Assembly (NCBI RefSeq): GCF_000725385.1
Contig: NZ_CP008884.1
Coordinates: 186,001 to 250,000, forward strand
Source: Dyella japonica A8
GTDB taxonomy: Bacteria > Pseudomonadota > Gammaproteobacteria > Xanthomonadales > Rhodanobacteraceae
Reading direction: 5' to 3'
Length of the DNA stretch: 64,000 nt
Both the position numbers and the translations under genes were made by a program. The notes below the pieces were generated by a model. That model was not told where the DNA came from. It was given only the letters and a program-made list of their open reading frames with translations, and made no database searches. This document shows positions 9,604 to 16,246 of the stretch, one piece after another (position 1 is the stretch's first letter; the number at the start of each line of letters is the position of its first letter).

Positions 9604-10278
9604 ATGTCACTCACGCTCTACATGCACCCGCTGGCGGCCTACTGCCACAAGGCCCTGATTGCGCTGTACGAAAACGACACGCCATTCCACGCGCACCTGG
9701 TGGACCTGGCGGACAATGCGCAGCGCGCGGCGTTCTATGCGCTGTGGCCCATCGGCAAGTTCCCCGTACTCAGCGACCACGCCCGCGGCCGTCTGGTACC
9801 CGAGTCGAGCATCATCATCGAGTACCTCGCCCGGCACTACCCGGGCCCGATCGCCCTGGTTCCCGACGATGCCGACGACGCCCGCGAGGTACGCTTCCGC
9901 GATCGCTTCTATGACCTGTACGTCATGGAACCCACGCAAAAGGTGATCACCGACCGCCTGCGCCCGCAGGGCGATCACGACCGCTATGGCGTCACGCTGG
10001 CCCGGGAAAAGCTGCGCGCTGCACTCGACCTGATCGAACACGAGTTCAAACGTGACGACGGCAAGCGCCCCTGGGCGGCCGGCGAGCACTACAGCATGGC
10101 CGACTGCGCCGCGTCGCCCGCGCTGTTCTATGCCAACTTCGTGATCCCGCTGGAAGACAACCACCCGCTCACTGCCGCCTACCTGCTTCGCCTGATGCAG
10201 CGTCCGTCCTACGCCCGCGTGCTGCGCGAGGCGGAGCCCTACCTGCACATGGTTCCCACCGAGCCCGTCGAAGCCTGA
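9604..10278 (+). CDS. Glutathione S-transferase family protein
   Basis: A 224-residue GST-fold protein. The thioredoxin-like N-terminal domain has LYMHPLAAYCHKALIALYEND and the GSH-contact region VLSDHARGRLVPESSIIIEYLARHYPG (Glu-Ser before the helix). The all-helical C-terminal domain contains WAAGEHYSMADCAASPALFYA. The start at 9604 begins exactly at the fold; the open frame extends upstream inside yceI. Substrate unknown. It lies between yceI and the SRPBCC gene. Confidence 0.88.
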   Translation: MSLTLYMHPLAAYCHKALIALYENDTPFHAHLVDLADNAQRAAFYALWPIGKFPVLSDHARGRLVPESSIIIEYLARHYPGPIALVPDDADDAREVRFRDRFYDLYVMEPTQKVITDRLRPQGDHDRYGVTLAREKLRAALDLIEHEFKRDDGKRPWAAGEHYSMADCAASPALFYANFVIPLEDNHPLTAAYLLRLMQRPSYARVLREAEPYLHMVPTEPVEA

Positions 10279-10316
10279 CGCCCGAAACGACCGTCATCGC
10301 CACAAGGAGACCTACG

Positions 10317-10847
10317 ATGCTCATCGCACTCATCATCGTCCTGCTCGTCATCGCCGCCGTGCTGGCCGTGGCCGCCTCGCGCCCCGACCAGTTCCGCATC
10401 GAGCGCGCCGCCACCATCAAGGCTGCGCCCGAACGCATCTTTCCCTACATCAACGACCTGCACCGCTGGCAGTCGTGGTCGCCCTACGAGAAGAAGGATC
10501 CGGCCATGCAGCGCAGCTTCGAGGGCCCGTCGAGCGGGCAAGGCGCGGCCTATGGCTGGAGCGGCAACAAGAACATCGGCAGTGGCCGCATGGAGATCAG
10601 CCAATCCACACCGTCCTCGCTCGTGCGCATCCAGCTGGAGTTCTTCACGCCGTTCAAGGCTAGCAACACGGCGGAGTTCGTGCTCGAGCCGCAGGGCGAT
10701 GCCACGCGCATCACCTGGTCCATGCAGGGCCACTCCAACTTCATGAGCAAGCTGATGGGCCTGGTGTTCAACGTCGACAAGATGGTCGGCAAGGATTTCG
10801 AAGACGGCCTGGTCAACCTGCGCACGCTGGCAGAGAAAGCAGCCTGA
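10317..10847 (+). CDS. SRPBCC (START-like/polyketide cyclase) family protein, membrane-anchored
   Basis: A 176-residue protein with one N-terminal transmembrane helix (MLIALIIVLLVIAAVLAVAA) followed by a START-like domain: IERAATIKAAPERIFPYINDLHRWQSWSPYEKKDPAMQRSFEGP ... GSGRMEISQSTPSSLVRIQLEF ... GDATRITWSMQG. The fold encloses a hydrophobic ligand pocket, but the ligand is unknown. An AAGGAGA ribosome-binding site precedes the ATG. It follows the GST gene by 38 bp. Confidence 0.85.
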   Translation: MLIALIIVLLVIAAVLAVAASRPDQFRIERAATIKAAPERIFPYINDLHRWQSWSPYEKKDPAMQRSFEGPSSGQGAAYGWSGNKNIGSGRMEISQSTPSSLVRIQLEFFTPFKASNTAEFVLEPQGDATRITWSMQGHSNFMSKLMGLVFNVDKMVGKDFEDGLVNLRTLAEKAA

Positions 10848-11119
10848 TCGCGCCGCGCCATGGCATGCGGGCGGGCACATGTTTTCCAAATAAATAACGG
10901 CAGACTTACGCGAGCCCTAAGCAAGCCGGCTTGCGGCTGAATGGAATCGGGAAGGCGCATGACGCACGTCAACCGCCTTCCTGTCCCCTCGTTTTCCGGC
11001 CTGAGTCATCCATCCACGGGATGGCCTACAGGGGTCTCACACACCGCCATGCAGTGGGCGCAAGCCCAGGGGTTGCGACACCTGTCCAAAACCTATCGGA
11101 ACAACGAGGACCCAAGCCC

Positions 11120-11479
11120 ATGAAGAACCTTATGACGTCGCGTTTCAGCCTGATCGCCTTCGGCATGGTCGCCGCCCTCGCCAGCGCCGGTGCCATGGCG
11201 CAGGCCACCAACCCGCAGGACATCCCGGGCCATCCGCGCGTAAGCGAAGTGAACCAGCGCCTGGAGAACCAGCAGGACCGCATCCAGGCCGGCGTTGCCG
11301 ACGGCCAGCTCAACGCCAAGCAGGCCGCGCGTGACGAAAAGCAGGACGCCAACATCGCCGCCCGCGAAAGCCGCGACGAAGCCCAGCACGGTGGCCACCT
11401 GACCAAGCAGGAACAGAAGAACCTCAACAAGTCGCTCAACAAGGACAGCAAGCGCATCCACAAGCAGCGCACCAATTGA
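11120..11479 (+). CDS. Small exported charged protein, function unknown
   Basis: 119 residues. A signal peptide (MKNLMTSRFSLIAFGMVAALASAGAMAQA) is followed by a highly charged, helix-forming mature region (VNQRLENQQDRIQAGVADGQLNAKQAARDEKQDANIAARESRDEAQHGGHLTKQEQKNLNKSLNKDSKRIHKQ) without Cys. Similar small periplasmic helical proteins are common in Xanthomonadales, but no function is established. The preceding 272 bp shows no gene. The start was chosen for the signal peptide. Confidence 0.75.
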   Translation: MKNLMTSRFSLIAFGMVAALASAGAMAQATNPQDIPGHPRVSEVNQRLENQQDRIQAGVADGQLNAKQAARDEKQDANIAARESRDEAQHGGHLTKQEQKNLNKSLNKDSKRIHKQRTN

Positions 11480-11615
11480 TCGCGCACGCGACCTGACCCT
11501 CGAACGACCCGGCTCGCCCGGGCCGTTCGCCTATCCGCCGGCACAACTTCCAGCACTGGTCCCCCGCCCCCGCCGTGCCAGTATCCCGAAACCATCATTC
11601 GGGCGGGAGCATCGT

Positions 11616-13688
11616 ATGGTCAGCAAGATCCTGGCGGCGGCGTGCGTGTGTGCACTCACCTTCGGCGCGGCTCACGCGGCCGATCCAGCCGCAGGCAAGC
11701 CACAGTACGGCGCCTGGGGTTTCGACCAGGCCGGCGCTGATACATCGGTGAAGCCCGGCAACGACTTCTTCCGCTACGCCAACGGCACCTGGCTGGACCG
11801 CACGCCGATCCCCGCCGACAAGCCCGCGGTGAGCCTGCGGCTGGCGATGACCGACCTCACCGAGCAGCGCCTGCACGACCTCATGGAAACGGCAGCCAAG
11901 AGCAAGGCCGGCGATGCGACCATCGAAGGCAAGGTCGGTGCGTTCTACCAGTCCTTCATGGATCAATCGCACATCGACGCCCTGGGTGCGAAACCCATCG
12001 CACCGCAGCTCGACGCGGTGAAGCAAGCCACCACGCGCGATGCGCAGGCAGCGCTGATGGGACGCACCAACACTGATTTCGAGGGCTCGTTGTTCAATCT
12101 CGGCATTGACGTCGACCTGAAAGACATCAGCCACTACTCGGTCTACCTCTCGCAGGCAGGCCTTGGCATGCCGGACCGCGACTACTACCTCAAGCCGGCA
12201 TTCGCGAAGCAGAAGGCCGCGTATCAGGCCTATGTCGCACGACTGCTCACCCTCGCCGGCTGGCCGCAGCCGGACGCTGCGGCGAAGGACGTGGTGGCGT
12301 TCGAGACAGCCATAGCCGAAGCGAGTATCAGCAAGGTCGAACAGCGCGATCCCGTCGCCATGTACAACCCAATGAGCGTGGACGAGCTGAAAAAGCTCGC
12401 GCCCGGCTTTGCGTGGAATGATTTCCTCCAGTCCGCCCAGCTCGGCCAGCTGACCCACGTAGTGGTGATGGAAAAGACGGCATTCCCGAAACTCACCGCG
12501 TTGTATGCCCGCACGCCGGTGGCCACCGTCCAGGCGTGGCAGGCCGCTCGCATCGCGGACAACGCCGCCTACTATCTTTCGGAGCCGTTCCAGCAGGCGT
12601 ACTTCGAGATGCACAACAAGACGCTGGCAGGCCAAGAGCAGATCGAAGCCCGCTGGAAGCGCGGCGTGCACGCTGTGTCGGGCGGCGACTGCAGCGTCGG
12701 CGAGCGCCTGGCCTGCTTCGGCAACCTCGGCTGGGGCGTAGGCGAACTCTATGCCGGCAAGTATTTCCCGGCCTCGTCCAAGACCAAGATCGAGGCACTC
12801 GTCGCCAACCTGAAAGCGGCCTATCGCGTGCGCATCGAGAAGCTCGACTGGATGGGCGCGGAGACGCGCAAGGAAGCGCTGAAGAAGCTCGACACCTACA
12901 CCATCAAGGTGGGCTACCCCGATCACCCGCGCGACTACTCGAACGTCACCGTGCGCGGGGATGATCTTGCCGGCAACGTGCTGCGCGCCGCGCAGGCCGA
13001 CTGGTCGTTCTACGTGAACCGCCTCGACAAGCCGGTGGACCGCGACGACTGGAGCATGACGCCGCAGACCAACGACGCCTACAACGGCTCGCTGCGCGAC
13101 ATCGTGTTCCCCGCCGCCATCCTGCAGCCGCCGATCTTCGACCCCAACGCCGACCCCGCCATCAACTACGGTGCCATCGGCGGCGTGATCGGCCACGAGC
13201 TCACCCACGGCTTCGACGACGAAGGCCGCAAGATCGACGCCTCCGGCGCACTGCGCGACTGGTGGACACCGGCCGACGCCAAGGCGTTCGAGGAACGCGC
13301 GAAGAAACTCGGCGCCCAGTACGACGCGTTCGACCCGCTGCCCGGCGTGCACATCAACGGCAACCTGACCATGGGCGAGAACATCGCCGACCTCGGCGGC
13401 CTCACACTCGCACTCGACGCCTACCATGCCTCACTGCACGGCAAGCCCGCGCCGGTGATCGACGGCCTCACCGGCGACCAGCGGGTGTTCCTAGGCTGGG
13501 CCCAGGCATGGCGCGGCAAACTCACCGACGACGCCATCCGCCGCCAGGTCACCAGCGACCCCCACTCGCCACGCGCCTTCCGCGTGAACGGACCGGTGCG
13601 CAATATCGATGCGTGGTATCAGGCGTTCGGGGTGCAGGCGGGGGAGAAGCTGTATCTCGATCCGAAGGAGCGCGTGCGGATCTGGTGA
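11616..13688 (+). CDS. M13 family zinc metallopeptidase (neprilysin/PepO-like), secreted
   Basis: A 690-residue exported endopeptidase. Signal peptide MVSKILAAACVCALTFGAAHA; the M13 N-terminal domain starts KPGNDFFRYANGTWLDRTPIPADKP. Zinc site HELTH (H527-H531, in IGGVIGHELTHGFDDEGRKID) and the third ligand Glu in GENIADLGG (E588). NAYYxxxxN-like TNDAYNGSLRDIVFPAAILQPPIFD precedes the zinc site as expected, and the C-terminus is RVRIW. Full length for the family. Likely degrades oligopeptides in the periplasm. Confidence 0.95.
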   Translation: MVSKILAAACVCALTFGAAHAADPAAGKPQYGAWGFDQAGADTSVKPGNDFFRYANGTWLDRTPIPADKPAVSLRLAMTDLTEQRLHDLMETAAKSKAGDATIEGKVGAFYQSFMDQSHIDALGAKPIAPQLDAVKQATTRDAQAALMGRTNTDFEGSLFNLGIDVDLKDISHYSVYLSQAGLGMPDRDYYLKPAFAKQKAAYQAYVARLLTLAGWPQPDAAAKDVVAFETAIAEASISKVEQRDPVAMYNPMSVDELKKLAPGFAWNDFLQSAQLGQLTHVVVMEKTAFPKLTALYARTPVATVQAWQAARIADNAAYYLSEPFQQAYFEMHNKTLAGQEQIEARWKRGVHAVSGGDCSVGERLACFGNLGWGVGELYAGKYFPASSKTKIEALVANLKAAYRVRIEKLDWMGAETRKEALKKLDTYTIKVGYPDHPRDYSNVTVRGDDLAGNVLRAAQADWSFYVNRLDKPVDRDDWSMTPQTNDAYNGSLRDIVFPAAILQPPIFDPNADPAINYGAIGGVIGHELTHGFDDEGRKIDASGALRDWWTPADAKAFEERAKKLGAQYDAFDPLPGVHINGNLTMGENIADLGGLTLALDAYHASLHGKPAPVIDGLTGDQRVFLGWAQAWRGKLTDDAIRRQVTSDPHSPRAFRVNGPVRNIDAWYQAFGVQAGEKLYLDPKERVRIW

Positions 13689-13808
13689 CGATGCCGTTCA
13701 GTGGTCAACTTTAGCCTGGGGATAAAAGCCAAAGCTAAAAGCCAAAGCAAGAACAGCCAGAGCGAGAGCCGGAGCTGTCAGCAGAACATGACAAAGAGGC
13801 AGGTCCCT

Positions 13809-13892
13809 TGTGGGAGCGCACTCTGTGCGCGACTGCGGCGTCGCGGTGTCACCGCTCCGTAGGCTTGTCGCGCACAGGGTGCGCTCCCACAG
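13809..13892. repeat. REPIN, copy 2 (inverted)
   Basis: Arms at 13809-13833 and 13867-13891, with one mismatch in the left arm (ACTCTG for ACCCTG). The centre is in reverse orientation relative to copy 1. Confidence 0.8.
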
Positions 13893-14099
13893 AAAAGCGG
13901 GCGGCCGTGTGGCTCCCATCAGAGCTGAAGCGAAGCGAGGCCCCGCTTTAAGTCCTCATCGCCATGGCGCGTTGCGAAGCGCTTGGAAGTACCCTCTGTT
14001 TAGAGGCGAAGGTTGCCAAGCAACGATCTGCCTCACGCGTTCGGGCTTATCCCATCGGAATGCTGCCAGCTCTCAAGGCCATTTTCTTTGGGTTACTTT

Positions 14100-14124
14100 C
14101 GACGCGAAGCTAGTCCCCGTGGGA
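14100..14124. repeat. 25-bp inserted word (CGACGCGAAGCTAG...) in TTACTTT/TCTTTTGGGCC
   Basis: The uninterrupted form of the surrounding repeat is seen at 31255-31284. Here exactly 25 bp, beginning CGACGCGAAGCTAG and ending CCCCGTGGGA, separates its two halves. Confidence 0.8.
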
Positions 14125-14282
14125 TCTTTTGGGCCAGCAAAAGAAAAGTGACTCGGCCTTCGGCAGAAGGTCGAAACGCCCGCTGCGTAAGCGGCCCGAT
14201 CGCGGTCACGCACGAGGCGACAACCAACCGCAAAGCCACTGGATGACCAGCCATGCGGCTGTTGAAAGGCGCCTCCGGCCTG

Positions 14283-14307
14283 CGACGCGAAGCTAGTCCC
14301 TGTGGGG
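14283..14307. repeat. 25-bp inserted word in a REP-like hairpin
   Basis: The same 25-bp word (two changes near its end) splits GGCCTG from CGCCGaaATGACGG. The intact hairpin, GGCCTGCGCCGGGATGACGG, is seen near 31410-31430. Confidence 0.75.
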
Positions 14308-14365
14308 CGCCGAAATGACGGCTAAAGGTTGAAGCGGCGGGGCAAACACCCACCGCCATCCGACC

Positions 14366-15619
14366 TCAACGCGATGACGACACCCGCATCGCGACATCGC
14401 GCGCGGCACCGTAAAACGCCACCACCATCGGCGTCGTCATCATCGTGGTGACAATCGCCATCACCAGCAGAATGGTGAACATCGCGCTGTTGATCACGCC
14501 GGCATCCAGCCCGACCTTGATGACGATGAGTTCCATCATGCCGCGCGCGTTCATCAGCGAGCCGATGGTGAAGCTGTCGCGCCACCCCTGCCCCGCGATG
14601 CGCGCGCCAGCCGTGCCACCGAGCAGTTTGCCCACCACGGATACCGCCAGCACCAGCAACAAGGCCATGCCCGCGCCACCGGTGAGCATCTGCGAGCTGG
14701 TGCTCAGGCCGGCCAGCACGAAGAACACCGGCAGCAAGGTCGCCACGGTCACATGCTCCACGCGCTCGATCAGCTTGTGCAGCAGGCGGTCGTCGCGCGG
14801 CAGGCAGGCACCGAACAGGAAAGCGCCGAACACCGCATGCAGGTTGAGCCACTCGGTGATCGCTGCGCAGCCGAAGGCGCCGGCCAGCAGAAAGGCCAGC
14901 ACCGCCGCGTTCGCGTTGCCCTCGGGGGCATGACGCGCCAGCAGCCGCGCGCATAGCGGGCGCAGCACGAACCAGGTCAGCGCGAGCAGCAGCACCAGGC
15001 CGATCATGGTGCGCCAGAACGGCACCCAGTCGCCATGCGCACTGATCAGCGCCACCACGAAGGCGAGCATGATCCATGCGAGCACATCGGCCACGGCCGC
15101 CGCCGCCACGCCCAGGCGTCCGGGCAGGCTGTCGGTCATGCCGCGCTCCTTCACGATGCGCGCCATGACCGGCAACGCCGTGATGGCGCAGGCCGTGGCA
15201 AAAAACAGCGCGAAGGCCAGCCGGCTGATGCCCGGCGGCGCGTACTCGCCGTACAACAAAGGGGCGACACCCAGCGCAAGCGCCACCGGCAGCACCACCG
15301 CCAGGGCGCCGATCCATGCCGCTGGCCGCATCAGGCCACCCTGCGCGCTAGCCGGCACGCGCAGCTCCGCGCCCACCACCACCATGAACAGCACCAGGCC
15401 CAGCGTGCTCAGGCTTTGCAGGCCGCCGAGGCTTTGCAGGGGAAACAACTGTTGCTGCCATGCCGGAGCGATGGCGCCGAAGACGATCGGCCCCAGGGCC
15501 AGCCCAGCGAGCATCTCGCCCACCACGGCCGGCTGCCCGAAGCGCCGCGCGATGGACGCGATCACCCGCGCCACCACGATGATCACCAGCAATTGGACAA
15601 GCAGCAGCGGGTGGCCCAT
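14366..15619 (-). CDS. CPA2-type monovalent cation:proton antiporter (KefB/NapA-like)
   Basis: A 417-residue membrane protein with 12-13 predicted helices. The start MGHPLLLVQLLVIIVVARVIASIARRFGQPAVVGEMLAGLALGP is typical of the Na+/H+ exchanger domain. Other signatures are TLGLVLFMVVVGAEL, FALFFATACAITALPVMARIV, ADVLAWIMLAFVVAL (the conserved Asp of the transport site) and FTIGSLMNARGMMELIVIKVGLDAGVI. The start at 15619 is preferred; upstream in-frame sequence is not membrane-like. It lacks a C-terminal TrkA-N domain. It ends just beside a composite repeat and is divergent from the nrdA leader. Confidence 0.9.
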   Translation of the reverse strand: MGHPLLLVQLLVIIVVARVIASIARRFGQPAVVGEMLAGLALGPIVFGAIAPAWQQQLFPLQSLGGLQSLSTLGLVLFMVVVGAELRVPASAQGGLMRPAAWIGALAVVLPVALALGVAPLLYGEYAPPGISRLAFALFFATACAITALPVMARIVKERGMTDSLPGRLGVAAAAVADVLAWIMLAFVVALISAHGDWVPFWRTMIGLVLLLALTWFVLRPLCARLLARHAPEGNANAAVLAFLLAGAFGCAAITEWLNLHAVFGAFLFGACLPRDDRLLHKLIERVEHVTVATLLPVFFVLAGLSTSSQMLTGGAGMALLLVLAVSVVGKLLGGTAGARIAGQGWRDSFTIGSLMNARGMMELIVIKVGLDAGVINSAMFTILLVMAIVTTMMTTPMVVAFYGAARDVAMRVSSSR

Positions 15620-15839
15620 GCACGGGTCTCGATGGGCCGGGGTGGCCCGAAGGCAGGCCGCGAGATTGCCCCGTTGGAGGGAGGCTTCGCAACCTGCCAC
15701 GGCGGCGCGCCGCCTCCGCCAGCCATGCGCCAACCCGTCCCCGCCGGGCCGATCCGGCGCGGGCCGGCCCCGCGAAAATTTTCTGGCCTTGGCTAACTCC
15801 GCCCCCGTCCTGGGGTTTTCGGGGTTATCCACGCGAAAT

Positions 15840-15855
15840 CCACAATCTATTGGGT
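15840..15855 (+). promoter_or_regulatory. NrdR box 1 (putative), overlapping the -35
   Basis: CCACAATCTATTGGGT fits the NrdR consensus ACACWATATATWGTGT at 13 of 16 positions. A second box follows after a 16-bp spacer, the 15-16 bp typical of NrdR-controlled promoters. NrdR represses ribonucleotide reductase genes when dATP is high. Confidence 0.75.
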
Positions 15856-15883
15856 TGACCCACCCCCGCCAGCCCGATATGTT
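15855..15883 (+). promoter_or_regulatory. Probable nrdA promoter (TTGACC-N17-TATGTT)
   Basis: The -35 TTGACC (15855-15860) and -10 TATGTT (15878-15883) have 17-bp spacing. The predicted start at about 15890 coincides with the first base pairs of the riboswitch P1 stem at 15891. Confidence 0.65.
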
Positions 15884-15887
15884 GTGC
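15872..15887 (+). promoter_or_regulatory. NrdR box 2 (putative), overlapping the -10
   Basis: GCCCGATATGTTGTGC matches the core CWATATATWGTG with two changes and covers the -10 hexamer. It starts 32 bp after box 1, about three helical turns. Confidence 0.65.
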
Positions 15888-15890
15888 CCC

Positions 15891-16076
15891 GTCGGTGCCA
15901 CTCTCAGACTTAATGTCGGAATGGCTTAAAACGGGAATCCGGTGGAAATCCGGGACTGCCCCGCAGCGGTAAGCGGAAACGAAAGCCAACAACGCACTGG
16001 CCCTCAGCGGCTGGGAAGCGGGAGCGAGTAGGCCGGGTCGCAAGACCCTCGTCCGCAAGTCCGAAGACCTGCCGAC
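15891..16076 (+). promoter_or_regulatory. Cobalamin (B12) riboswitch in the nrdA leader
   Basis: Conserved pieces in order are: GTCGGTGCC at 15891 (P1 5' strand), GGGAAtCCGGTG followed by TCCGGgACTGCCCCGCagCGGTAAGC, then the B12 box AAGTCCGAAGACCTGCCGAC ending at 16076. The 5' GTCGG pairs with the 3' CCGAC to close P1. Adenosylcobalamin binding normally lowers expression of the downstream gene. Here that is the B12-independent class Ia reductase, so repression would favour a B12-dependent class II enzyme, which is inferred to be elsewhere. The expression platform (16077-16246) shows no clear terminator; CCAAGCTTGG (16225-16234) overlaps the nrdA Shine-Dalgarno. Confidence 0.92.
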
Positions 16077-16246
16077 AGCTGCGGCCAACGCGCCGTGGTG
16101 CGTGGTGACGGCTTCCGCGGGGAGGTGCGTCGATGCGCGGGGCGACGAGCCCTGCTGCTCGACCGTCCGCGAAAACCCCACCCCATTTCTTTCAGCCCTG
16201 CGCGCGGGAGCAGGCGGTTGATGACCAAGCTTGGAGCGAAGTCGCC

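Larger units (their letters stand above)
13700..14335. repeat. Composite intergenic repeat, copy 2 (inverted orientation)
   Basis: This fills the 677-bp gap between the M13 gene and the antiporter. It carries a decayed AAAGCC-rich remnant (13727-13760), a REPIN (13809-13892), the GCCATGGCGCGTTGCGAAGCGCTT spacer in reverse relative to copy 1, and the TTTGGGTTACTTT block interrupted by a 25-bp word (14100-14124). A REP-like hairpin is interrupted by the same word (14283-14307). No gene is supported here. Confidence 0.8.

Noticed and set aside
13700..14335. Search for a transposase or IS element in the repeat blocks
   Set aside because: No DDE, HUH or tyrosine transposase-like protein is encoded there; the blocks are non-coding.
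16133..16246. Upstream extension of nrdA to 16133
   Set aside because: The extra 38 residues fall in the riboswitch leader and do not resemble NrdA; ATG 16247 has a better ribosome-binding site.
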